From: Bacillota bacterium
GTDB lineage: Bacteria > Bacillota > Clostridia > Oscillospirales > Ruminococcaceae
Direction: 5' to 3'
NCBI GenBank assembly: GCA_023457355.1
Contig: JAEWLW010000085.1
Coordinates: forward strand, 1-64,000
DNA: 64,000 nucleotides
Part shown: in pieces, positions 42,522 through 50,717 of the stretch
How the letters are laid out: every line of letters begins with the position of its first letter
Position numbering within the stretch: position 1 is the stretch's first letter
The notes under the pieces: generated by a model
Told to the model about the DNA's origin: nothing
Seen by the model: only the letters and a program-made list of their open reading frames with translations
The model's database searches: none
Translations under genes and position numbers: made by a program

Positions 42522-43117
42522 AATTTAAGAACAAAAACAGGATAACAAATATGCCCTGTAAGCGCATGACAGCGATTGCGCAAAAGGCTCTTTTTGTTCA
42601 GGCTCATGTCGGCAAAGCAATCCCGGTCATACAGAGCGATCACCTCCGGGCACGGTTACGTGGCCTCACCCATCAGCCGCTTTGTCGGCTCCAAAAATGT
42701 CTTCCCCGCGTTTGCGCTCGCAGATATCTTGGTATTCTTGCCGCCGGAACTACACATTGGCCGTCCCAAAGCGGGGCGGCCAATGTGCTGTGTTCTTTAC
42801 AGAACGTCAGTTGTCGCGTTCGCGGTTAAATTCGGGTCGTCCCGAATTCTGACCGGGGGCCATATATACGGCTGGCTCCTGCCGACAATCCGATGAGGGA
42901 TACTGTGACTGCCGGTTTTAAACAGAATGCGTTGCTGCGCACATACCGTCGTCAGGCGGTTCATCCGGTTTTTTTCTGAGGAGGAGTCGAACGCCCTGCT
43001 GTAGAAAAACTGCCTTGCGCCCCAATCTTTTGATTCTTTATCATGCTCCGGTATTGTGGCGTCGCTACGCGTCCGTGGCGCTGTCTTACATATCCAGCGG
43101 TTCAAAATCAGGCCCGT
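42522..43117. other. Intergenic region between convergent operons
   Basis: Nearly 600 bases. Three frames of 92-106 codons (42551, 42576 and, on the minus strand, 43105) overlap each other, have no ribosome binding sites and give no family resemblance. A hairpin at 42753-42787 is the only structure I can support. It may be a decayed gene. Confidence 0.5.
42753..42787. terminator. 11-base-arm hairpin between convergent operons
   Basis: CACATTGGCCG (42753-42763) pairs with CGGCCAATGTG (42777-42787) around a 13-base loop. No U-tract follows, so the terminator role is tentative. Confidence 0.4.
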
Positions 43118-44266
43118 TTACGGTTCTTCATTGAACTGCCTTACGTGGCGCAACGGAAACTGCCGGGGGGCCATCTTTTCCAGAATCTTTTCGTCCAAAT
43201 CGATTCCCAGTCCCGGGCGGTCGTTTAAGTAAACATAGCCGTCCCGCACATCCAAAGGCTCAACAGAGGCTTCTTTTCCGGGGGCTTCAAAATTGTAGAA
43301 ATATTCGGTAATCAGAAAATTCGGCATAACCGCGGCAGCCTGTACAGTCGCAGCCAGCCCAAGCGTCGTGCTGTTGTAGTTATGCGGGGCCACAGCCACG
43401 AAATATGCCTCGGCCATAGCGGCTATTTCTTTCAATTCCAGAATGCCTCCACAGCAGCATACGTCAGGATTGATAATATTGGCGGCTTGCTTCTCAAAGA
43501 CCTCTCTGAATTCAATTTTGGTGTAAAGCTCCTCACCGGTAACGATCGCCAAATCGGTTCTGTCGGCAACCGAGGCCAGCGCGTCGATGTTTTTGCACGA
43601 AACAGGTTCTTCAAACCAGAAAGGCTCGAACTCCTCCAGACGTTTTGCAAGCCTCAGCGCGTTATAAGGGGCGAGCCTGCGATGGCACTCTATCAGAAGG
43701 TCGATTTTCGGCCCAACTGCCATACGGATGGCTTTTACACAGTTGACGGCGGCCTGTTCTTCCTCCCTGCTGATGTGCAGGCGCCATGGATTTGGCAGCG
43801 GATCAAATTTCAGTGCGGTAAAGCCCTTATCTACAAGCTTCAAAGCGCGCTCGGCCATTTCGCCGATGTCGGGGCAATTATAATACCAGCCATTGGCATA
43901 GATTCTGATTTTTTCGCGACAGGCACCGCCCAGCAGCTTGTAAACGGGTTTGTTTACGGCTTTTCCGACGATGTCCCAAAGGGCCATCTCTATTCCGCTC
44001 ATCGCCGAGAAAAAGTCCATCGACCCTCTTTTTTTCGCGAAATCATGATAGGCTACATAGGAAAAGTGCTTGATATTAAACGGATCCCGTCCGATCAAAT
44101 ACCGTTCCAGCTGCTCAATATGGCCTAAGATGGCGGAGTCCCGATCGAGCTGGGTATAACATTCGCCCCAGCCGACGATGCCTTCGTCTGTCGCAATTCT
44201 AACAAAAAGCCAGTTCTTTCCTGTGCCCGGATAGCACAGGTATGGCTTGACATCTGTAATTTTCAT
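43118..44266 (-). CDS. Mandelate racemase/muconate lactonizing enzyme family (acid-sugar dehydratase-like)
   Basis: The 382-residue enolase-superfamily enzyme has the capping domain (1-125), then a barrel with GFTALKFDPLPNP, metal-binding IECHRRLAPYNA (about 215), FWFEEPVS (about 240) and TGEELYT (about 266), and a catalytic histidine in VAPHNYNST (about 318). The pattern is that of D-galactonate/gluconate-type dehydratases. ATG 44266 has AAGGAT upstream; a longer frame to 44440 has no homology. It is the last gene of TTT operon 2, 28 bases after its paralogue. Confidence 0.88.
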   Translation of the reverse strand: MKITDVKPYLCYPGTGKNWLFVRIATDEGIVGWGECYTQLDRDSAILGHIEQLERYLIGRDPFNIKHFSYVAYHDFAKKRGSMDFFSAMSGIEMALWDIVGKAVNKPVYKLLGGACREKIRIYANGWYYNCPDIGEMAERALKLVDKGFTALKFDPLPNPWRLHISREEEQAAVNCVKAIRMAVGPKIDLLIECHRRLAPYNALRLAKRLEEFEPFWFEEPVSCKNIDALASVADRTDLAIVTGEELYTKIEFREVFEKQAANIINPDVCCCGGILELKEIAAMAEAYFVAVAPHNYNSTTLGLAATVQAAAVMPNFLITEYFYNFEAPGKEASVEPLDVRDGYVYLNDRPGLGIDLDEKILEKMAPRQFPLRHVRQFNEEP

Positions 44267-44294
44267 GCTATGAGATCCTTTCCGTATGAAGTCT

Positions 44295-45437
44295 TTACTC
44301 GAGTGTCTTTGAAGTTTGACTGACCAGAACCCGCTTAGCGGTATCCCAATCGACATGCAGCCCCAGCCCAGTTCCGCCTGGAACCTGCATGTGATTGTCT
44401 GAAACGGTTTTGGCGGAGACCGGTTCCAAAAAAAGTTCATCGATCAACTTTTGAAACTGATGATCCCGGTCAAAAAATTCCACCATCATGGCATTGTTGA
44501 TCGCACCGAGCAATGAGGCGTGGATTTCCTGCATGCCGTGCGGCGCAATCTTAATATCGTATGCCGACGCGAGGTGAGCTACCCGAATCCATTCTGTGAT
44601 TCCCCCGACACGGCTAACGTCGGGCTGCATAATATCAGCCGCTTCCATTGTAATCAGATTGCGAAAATCGAATCTTGTGTAAAGATTTTCGCCCAACGCA
44701 ATCGGAATTGCCGTCTTTTGGCGAAGATGCCGTAAACCCTCCAGATTGTCGGATGAAATCGGTTCCTCAATGAAAAGCAGGTTGAACTTTTCCCACGATA
44801 CCGCGGCCCTGACCGCCGTGGAAACATCCCACGCTTCCCCGGCATCCACCATCAGCGTTACGTCGTCGCCAATTACGCTGCGTACAAGTTCAAGCCGTTC
44901 GGTATCTCTTTTGAGGGAAGCGCCGCCGACGCGGATTTTGATGGCCTGATAACCTTTTTTCAGGTAGTCCTCCATTTCGCGTGCGAGCTCCGGGTCGGGA
45001 CTGTAATGTCCGCCGCTTACATAGAAGGGGATTTGGTCGCTGTTGCCGCCCAGCAACTTCGAAATCGGCTTACCTGCGCTCTTGCCGATGATATCCCACA
45101 GTGCCATATCAACCGCGCTGATTGCGCGCAACACGGCGCCCCGGCGTCCGAAGCGCCTGGTTGCGGTATACATCTTATCCCAGAGGCGCTGGGTATCCTG
45201 AGGATTTTCGCCCAGAATGCACGGGAACAGCGCTTCGCTGATGGTCAGCTCGATGATTTTTATCTCCGCGCCCCCAGCCATATGCAGCCCGGTGATATAG
45301 GAGATTCCCGTCTCGCCGTCGTCAGTCCGAATTTCTGTCAAGATGATGTCCCTGCCGGCCATGTTCCCGCGCCCCGAAACAACCTGCTGAGAAAACGGCT
45401 CAAAAAGTACATATGTTGTTACATTTATAATTTTCAT
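44295..45437 (-). CDS. Mandelate racemase/muconate lactonizing enzyme family protein
   Basis: The 380-residue paralogue of the previous enzyme belongs to the mandelate-racemase subgroup. AIKIRVGG carries the KxK motif (about 165), LMVDAGEAW the first metal Asp, FIEEPIS and LGENLYT the next two Glu, MQPDVSRVGGITE the Asp, and IAPHGMQEIH the His of the His-Asp dyad. With Lys and His bases on both faces it could racemise or dehydrate an alpha-hydroxy acid. The two enzymes may handle two epimers or two successive steps on the acid imported by TTT 2. Confidence 0.9.
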   Translation of the reverse strand: MKIINVTTYVLFEPFSQQVVSGRGNMAGRDIILTEIRTDDGETGISYITGLHMAGGAEIKIIELTISEALFPCILGENPQDTQRLWDKMYTATRRFGRRGAVLRAISAVDMALWDIIGKSAGKPISKLLGGNSDQIPFYVSGGHYSPDPELAREMEDYLKKGYQAIKIRVGGASLKRDTERLELVRSVIGDDVTLMVDAGEAWDVSTAVRAAVSWEKFNLLFIEEPISSDNLEGLRHLRQKTAIPIALGENLYTRFDFRNLITMEAADIMQPDVSRVGGITEWIRVAHLASAYDIKIAPHGMQEIHASLLGAINNAMMVEFFDRDHQFQKLIDELFLEPVSAKTVSDNHMQVPGGTGLGLHVDWDTAKRVLVSQTSKTLE

Positions 45438-45474
45438 GAATGTAGCACCTTTCTGTTGGTTGTTCTATAAGGTC

Positions 45475-46996
45475 TCATTGGGCTTTTTTAGCTTGTTTTC
45501 TCTTTCTGTAAAAGCTATAAACGCCGAACACAAACAAAAGAACCGCCGCGAGGAAGAAAACGCGGGAAATCGGCCTCATTACAAAAGTCATCGGATTTCC
45601 CATAGATATAACCAGAGCGCGGCGAAGCGCTTTCTCCATGTCGTTGCCAAGAATCATCGCCAAAATTAAAGGCGCGATTGAAAACTTCCTGGCGTGGAAG
45701 ATATAGCCTAAAATTCCAAAAAGAATCATAACCCATAAATCCATCATAGATCTGTTAACGCTGAATACGCCCACAAAGCATATGGTTACCACGGTGGTTG
45801 TAATGACCGGTTTTGATACCTTCAGCAGCCACACGAAAAAAGGGACAAGCGTGCTGCAAACAACAAGCAGAACAATGTTCGCAACATACATGCTCGCGAT
45901 GATGCCCCAAGCAAGCGCGGGGTTCTGCGTAAAGAACATGGGCCCCGGCTGTGTACCCAGAATGATCAGGGCTCCCAACAAAACCGCTGATGTCGATGAG
46001 CCGGGAATACCCAACGCGAAAAGCGGCACATAGGTGCCGGCAAAACAGGCGCTGTTTGCCGCTTCGGCAGCCGCAATTCCATTTAAGACGCCGGTGCCGT
46101 ATTTTTCGGGCTCTTTTGAAATCGCCTTTTGTGTTTGATAGGCAAAAAAGCTTGCGGTTGATCCGCCCGCACCGGGCAGAACACCCACAAAGAACCCAAG
46201 AACAGCAGAGCGGACCATGCACCAAAAGGAACCCACAACTTCAGAAAAGTTTGGAAACATATTCCGAAAAGTCAGTTTTGATTTGTACATCAGCTCGTCT
46301 TCGACTTTTTCATCTTCCGTCATAATGCGGCTAAGAATTTCGCCCAATCCAAAGAGGCCGATAATAGCGGGCACAAAATCGATTCCGTCAAGAAGCGAAA
46401 GACTGCCATATGTAAGACGCGCATCGCCGGAAAGCACATCCTGCCCAATGGTCGAAAAGAGCAGCCCCAGTATCATCACAAGCATCGATTTAAAAAATTT
46501 ATTCCCCTCCATACCGATCAGGGACATGAAGGCGAAAAGATATACGGAAAACAGTTCGGCCGGGCCGAGATTCAGCGCCCATCTCGCCAGAGGAACCGCA
46601 ATTAAGGTCAGGAGTATGACGCCGATGGTACCGCCTATTGCTGATGAGATTGTGCCCATACCAATCGCGGCGCCCGCCCGGCCTCTTTTCGCCAGCGGAT
46701 GGCCGTCAAGACCGGTGCAAATGTTACTGGCGGACCCCCGGAATATTGATTAAGACCGCCGTGATGGTCCCTCCGTATGTAGCACCGAAGAAAACGCCGG
46801 CAAGCATGACCATTGAGGAGAGCGGATCGCCCCCAAAAATGGCGGGCAGCAACACGGCAATGCCTGCGGTGGCCCCGAGCCCGGGCAAAACCCCGACAAA
46901 AATACCGTACAAAGAGCCTATTGCGCATTGCAGAATAAGTGCAGGACGCAGTATATCGGAAAAGCCCTGAAGAAGCAATGCAAAAGAGTCGGACAA
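45475..46996 (-). pseudogene. tctA: Tripartite tricarboxylate transporter large permease (TctA), frameshifted
   Basis: The first 90 residues (ATG 46996; VGVLPGLGATAGIAVLLPAIF, then YGGTITAVLINIPG) stop soon after residue 87. The remainder continues in another frame (GMGTISSAIGGTIGV ... GVLPGAGGSTASFFAYQ ... LGIPGSSTSAVLLGAL). Removing one base from the run of five C (46735-46739; G on the coding strand) joins the two and restores SASNICTGLDGHPLAKRGRAG (given as a 20-residue stretch from the second residue), which fits TctA. The joined protein would be about 506 residues. Either a recent mutation, a slippage-tolerant site or a sequence error; the transport subunit is otherwise well conserved. 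Confidence 0.85.
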
Positions 46997-47038
46997 TATG
47001 ATCTCCTCCTAAACACATAACATACTTCCGCCTTTTGA

Positions 47039-47485
47039 TTAAAAGACGATCATGCGTACCAATAAAATTTTCTCAAAAATTACATAGAGTATAAGTATCC
47101 ATCCCGCAGCCAGTCCGGCAGCTTTTACCCACGTCCAGTTTTCAAGCTTTTTAAATGAGATAACCGAGAATACAAAGAGGGGTGGCCAGAACCCTAAAAA
47201 TTTTACGGCAAAAACAAGTGTGATAAGCATCCCGATTAGGAGGATTCCGCGCTTTCCACCCGGGCTTGTAAACATTTGGAGGGATAGAGCCTTATGGTCC
47301 GTGGTAGTAAACCAAATGAGGATGCTGAAGGCGATCAGACCGGACGATAACAAAATGGGCACTGCGGCAGGCCCCAGGGAATAGTCCTCAAAAAAAGGCA
47401 TGTCGCGGACGCTCCAGATGCAGGAAAGCGCATAAAGAATCATTGCCAGGCAAAAAGCTTTTTCCAAACTGATTTTGATCCGCAT
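47039..47485 (-). CDS. tctB: Tripartite tricarboxylate transporter small permease (TctB family)
   Basis: About 148 residues with four membrane segments in the usual TctB arrangement (1+1+2). The start ATG 47485 follows AAAGGAGG (47497-47504). A longer frame from 47527 would run through a hairpin. Sequence conservation is low; identity rests on profile and position between tctC and tctA. Confidence 0.82.
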   Translation of the reverse strand: MRIKISLEKAFCLAMILYALSCIWSVRDMPFFEDYSLGPAAVPILLSSGLIAFSILIWFTTTDHKALSLQMFTSPGGKRGILLIGMLITLVFAVKFLGFWPPLFVFSVISFKKLENWTWVKAAGLAAGWILILYVIFEKILLVRMIVF

Positions 47486-47506
47486 TCGAAAATAATCCTC
47501 CTTTGA

Positions 47507-47540
47507 CGGGCTTAAACGTGTAAACACACGCTTAAGCCCG
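47507..47540 (-). promoter_or_regulatory. Intercistronic hairpin between tctC 2 and tctB 2
   Basis: CGGGCTTAA (47507-47515) pairs with TTAAGCCCG (47532-47540), with extra partial pairing ACGTGT/ACACGC inside, 45 bases after the tctC stop. Same position as the hairpin in TTT operon 1. Confidence 0.65.
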
Positions 47541-47585
47541 TTTTAATAGGGCCGCAGGGTCCCAAAAAACTGCTAATTTAGAGCG

Positions 47586-48626
47586 TTAATAGTCAATGGA
47601 ATTTAAGAAATCGGTTATGTCGCTGATCTTTTTCGAAAATTCCTCCGCGCTATGATATTCAATGGAGAGATTTGCTTTTTCAGCTGCCGCAAGAAATTCA
47701 GGATCCTTGACAATTTTATCGAATGTACTGCGCACTTTTTCCACAATTGCAGGATCGGTGCCGGCGGGCAGAACGATTCCCTGAATGGTTCCGTTGAGCG
47801 GAATTTCGTATCCGAGCTCCTTCAACGTGGGGAGGTCCGGATATTTGGCGCTGCGTTCAACGTTCAAAACCGCAAGGGGGACTATATCGCCTGACTTAAT
47901 GTATTCGGGCAAAACGGTTGCGTTGATGCAGGCAATATCAACCTGTCCGCCCATCAGAGCGACCACAATGTCGTTGTCGCCCTCGTAGTTCACGATTCTG
48001 AACTTTAAATTATGGCTTGTTTCCAGCGCCTTGGCTGTAAGCGTATCGCTGCTGGTTGCGCCGCTTCCGGCATAAGAAAGCTTATCCGGGTTGGCTTTTG
48101 CATATTCTGCCAGTTCTTCAAATGTCTTATAAGGACTGTTTTTGCCGACGCAGATCACAACGGTGCTTTGCACAAGCTGGCCGATGATTTCGTAATCCTT
48201 TCTCGGGTCGGCTTTTAAGTCCCCTTTGACATAGGACATCGCAAAAGCAGGAACCGTCACATATCCCCATGTGTAACCGTCCGCAGCAGCCTTTGCAACA
48301 TAGTTGTAACACACCGAACCACCTGCGGTGCTCATGTTCTCAGGGAGGAATGTTACCCCCAGCTCCTTTTCAAAAAAAGGGCAAATGGTCCTTGAGGGGA
48401 TATCGGTACCGCCTCCCGGACTGCCGGGGATAATAAAGTTAATAGGACTGGTTGGCCATTTAAGAGTTCCCTCCGTCTTACCCGCGCTAGAAGTTGTCGT
48501 GCTACTGGTGCTTGGAGCGGCTGGAGCGGTACTAGACGCAGATGATGAACCGCTGCATCCGGTCAGCGCCACCAGGATAAGAGACAAACAAACAGCCGCC
48601 AAAGATCCGCTTCTTCGATTTTTCAT
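47586..48626 (-). CDS. tctC: Tripartite tricarboxylate transporter substrate-binding lipoprotein (TctC family)
   Basis: The 346-residue receptor has a lipoprotein signal (residues 1-24, LTGC with Cys24), a Ser/Thr/Ala-rich linker and the TctC fold starting WPTSPINFIIPGSPGGGTD. PFFEKELGVTFLPENMSTAG and the YPDLPTLKELGYEIPLNGT region are family-typical. AAAGGAGG precedes the ATG. It heads TTT operon 2 with two acid-sugar-type dehydratases downstream, so an aldonic, aldaric or related hydroxy acid is a plausible ligand. Confidence 0.94.
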   Translation of the reverse strand: MKNRRSGSLAAVCLSLILVALTGCSGSSSASSTAPAAPSTSSTTTSSAGKTEGTLKWPTSPINFIIPGSPGGGTDIPSRTICPFFEKELGVTFLPENMSTAGGSVCYNYVAKAAADGYTWGYVTVPAFAMSYVKGDLKADPRKDYEIIGQLVQSTVVICVGKNSPYKTFEELAEYAKANPDKLSYAGSGATSSDTLTAKALETSHNLKFRIVNYEGDNDIVVALMGGQVDIACINATVLPEYIKSGDIVPLAVLNVERSAKYPDLPTLKELGYEIPLNGTIQGIVLPAGTDPAIVEKVRSTFDKIVKDPEFLAAAEKANLSIEYHSAEEFSKKISDITDFLNSIDY

Positions 48627-48700
48627 GTTTACTCCTCCTTTAATCTTTCGGCATTCAGCCAGCTTTTATGTGAAAGCTTACGCTTTAGCCTGAATTTTTA

Positions 48701-48719
48701 TATACAATAATATTGTATA
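48701..48719. promoter_or_regulatory. Perfect palindrome upstream of tctC 2, candidate GntR operator
   Basis: TATACAATAATATTGTATA is a 9+1+9 dyad, 75 bases upstream of the tctC start. The related GTATACAAAATAC lies upstream of the adjacent GntR gene. Confidence 0.6.
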
Positions 48720-48770
48720 CAAAAAACTATAAGAACAATAAAGCATACGAGCTTTTCGTTTAAAACTATA

Positions 48771-49433
48771 TTAATAAAGATTATGCGCCATTCCGTTGCG
48801 TGCGCCAATTAAAATATGTTCTTTCATGAGTTTTCCGGCCTTTTCCCCATTACCTTCTCTGAGAGCGGTAATAATTGATCTGTATTCGTTAACGGCCGAT
48901 TGAGTCCGGATTGTAAATAGTTTCGGTTCGGCATGTAACTTCGGATAAGTATGATACTGCTTATAAACGATTTCAACTATTCGCTGAAACTTGCAGCGGT
49001 CGATAAAATAAAAATGAAATTCATTGTGGTATTTCTTTGACTCTTTTGCGTTTTGGGTATCAACATAAGCTTCCAGCTGATCCACGATTAATTCCAGCTG
49101 TTTAAAGTCTTCAGCTTTCAAATCTGGACATACCGAAGATACAATAACTTCTTCCAGAGCACTCTGAATCAGATAAATTTCATAAATCTGTGTTTGGGAA
49201 TATTTATTTACTTTTTTTCCTTTATAGGGAACCGATGATACAAGCCCTTCCTTCTCAAGAATAGTAAGCGCCTCTCTGACAGGTGTTCTGCTGACCTGAT
49301 AACGTTTTACAATCGCATCTTCTTTAATCCAATCATCCTCTTGGTAATGGCCGTTAATAATTTCTTCGCGCAGCCTGTCGGCAACTTCTTCACCCAATGA
49401 CTTGCGGGGAATGATATATGAATTATCAGTCAT
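48771..49433 (-). CDS. GntR-family regulator, FCD subgroup
   Basis: The 220-residue protein has an N-terminal winged helix (about residues 8-75; KEDAIVKRYQVSRTPVREAL and a SVPYKGKKV wing) and a C-terminal FCD helical domain with the conserved YHNEFHFYFIDR histidines and KEHILIG. It lies directly upstream of TTT operon 2 on the same strand and is its probable regulator. Two related AT-rich dyads flank it (48701 and 49493). Confidence 0.92.
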   Translation of the reverse strand: MTDNSYIIPRKSLGEEVADRLREEIINGHYQEDDWIKEDAIVKRYQVSRTPVREALTILEKEGLVSSVPYKGKKVNKYSQTQIYEIYLIQSALEEVIVSSVCPDLKAEDFKQLELIVDQLEAYVDTQNAKESKKYHNEFHFYFIDRCKFQRIVEIVYKQYHTYPKLHAEPKLFTIRTQSAVNEYRSIITALREGNGEKAGKLMKEHILIGARNGMAHNLY

Positions 49434-49492
49434 TAATAATATCTTCCATCTTTCTATTTTGTTTTTATAATTCTATAATCTAGTATACAAAA

Positions 49493-49505
49493 TACATTAA
49501 TTACT
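49493..49505. promoter_or_regulatory. Candidate GntR operator upstream of the GntR gene
   Basis: GTATACAAAATAC (dyad GTAT-N5-ATAC) lies 60 bases before the GntR start and shares GTATACAAAA with the flank of the 48701 palindrome. Confidence 0.45.
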
Positions 49506-49660
49506 GTCAATACAGCTGGTTTATTTTTCTATGTCGTAGGTTTCAAACACAGGCATGGATTGCAGATGGCAAAACGATATATGCATAAAACGCCTACGCA
49601 GTGTGCTGCACCAAGTAATGCCGCCTTTTCAGTCCGTTAAGCACTGCCGCAGAAAAATAT

Positions 49661-49713
49661 AACATCCGCAGTCCGCGGTTTTGCCGGCGCGGACTGCGGA
49701 TGTATAGAAGAGC
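49661..49713. repeat. Dispersed palindromic repeat, copy B
   Basis: ACATCCGCAGTCCGCG (49662-49677) pairs perfectly with 49688-49703 and is followed by ATAGAAGAGC. It is the second copy of the element at 13376-13430, 36 kb away. It lies just after the PHP gene (stop at 49722, minus strand), where it could also terminate transcription. Confidence 0.7.
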
Positions 49714-49721
49714 ACCTTTCA

Positions 49722-50633
49722 TTAACCGTTTTCCATATTATAAAATCCGCTGTTTTCGGCAGGCCAGTTGGCAAGATAGTTTGCAGGTATGCACAGCGTT
49801 CCGCGGCCGATGCCGATTTCGCAGCCGGGCTTGCGGGCACCGTGATAATCACTGCCGCCGCTTTTTAAAAGCTTTCTCTTATCACAGAACATTTCAAGAT
49901 CGGCTATCTGCTCTGGGCTGAAGCTCGAATGCGCGCACTCGATTCCGTCCAGCGCGAAGTGGCTGACGATATCGTCAAGCTGTGCTCGAAACGCATCGGC
50001 ATGAGAATACTCATAAAGATGCGCCAGCAGCGCCTTGCCGCCGCTTGCATGTATCATCTCCACCGCGGTGCCGACATCGGGATAAAGCGCAGATTCATCA
50101 ACATAGAGCCTGCTTTCGGGGTTATATATCTCATTTCGCGTAAAAGATTTTGAATGCTCACGGGACTGCGAAAAGCTGAACAGCGCATTGTTTTCAGGGT
50201 GGATGGTCAGTTCCTTCATAAAGGCCTTGCGGCACGATTCTTTTTTGGGGTCAAACAGTATACTGCTTTTCTCGAAAACCGCCCCCGCCTTAGAAAACGC
50301 CTTGCATAGCAGCTCAAATTCGCGGTTTTGCTTCTCTTCAAAGGGCAGCGTGCGCCGTTTTAGCTGCCGCTCCATGATATCGAGATTAAAACCGTAGCCC
50401 AGCACCTCAACGACCTCGCCGCAGAACATGCAGGTTATCTCAACGCCGCAGATCACTTTTCCCCCCAAAAATTTGGCGTGGTCCTTCATTTCCGGCGTGC
50501 GGTAGGCCGCCACGCTGTTATGGTCGGTTATCGAAAGATATTCTATTCCTTTTTGCTGTGCCAGCTTCAAAACCGTCAAAACATCGTCGGCGCCGTCAGA
50601 ATGCAGCGTGTGGGTGTGCAGGTCGATCATCAT
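49722..50633 (-). CDS. PHP-domain phosphoesterase
   Basis: The 303-residue metal-dependent hydrolase starts MMIDLHTHTLHSDG, the first PHP metal motif, followed by YLSITDHNSVAAY (about 40) and ICGVEITCMF (about 65); C-terminal SGGSDYHGARKPG supplies the last ligands. The closest named activity is the nucleoside 3',5'-bisphosphate phosphatase type (YciV/RnaAM-like). GAGGTG lies just upstream of ATG 50633. It follows murP by 84 bases and may belong to that operon, though a role in amino-sugar use is not obvious. Confidence 0.85.
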   Translation of the reverse strand: MMIDLHTHTLHSDGADDVLTVLKLAQQKGIEYLSITDHNSVAAYRTPEMKDHAKFLGGKVICGVEITCMFCGEVVEVLGYGFNLDIMERQLKRRTLPFEEKQNREFELLCKAFSKAGAVFEKSSILFDPKKESCRKAFMKELTIHPENNALFSFSQSREHSKSFTRNEIYNPESRLYVDESALYPDVGTAVEMIHASGGKALLAHLYEYSHADAFRAQLDDIVSHFALDGIECAHSSFSPEQIADLEMFCDKRKLLKSGGSDYHGARKPGCEIGIGRGTLCIPANYLANWPAENSGFYNMENG

Positions 50634-50717
50634 TATCACCTCATGCATAAATAGCTGTCGGGCAAGGGTTGCCTTGCCCGACACTGTCAGGAGGGGGAAC
50701 TCGGCTTTGTGCCAATC

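Noticed and set aside
42551..43105. Overlapping frames of 92-106 codons between the DUF917 and dehydratase genes
   Set aside because: They overlap one another on both strands, lack ribosome binding sites and show no recognisable motif.
46659..46740. Programmed frameshift in tctA
   Set aside because: The slippery stretch is only a C5/G5 run without a downstream stem or upstream Shine-Dalgarno-like stimulator that I can see, and TctA is not known to use recoding; kept only as a frameshift observation.
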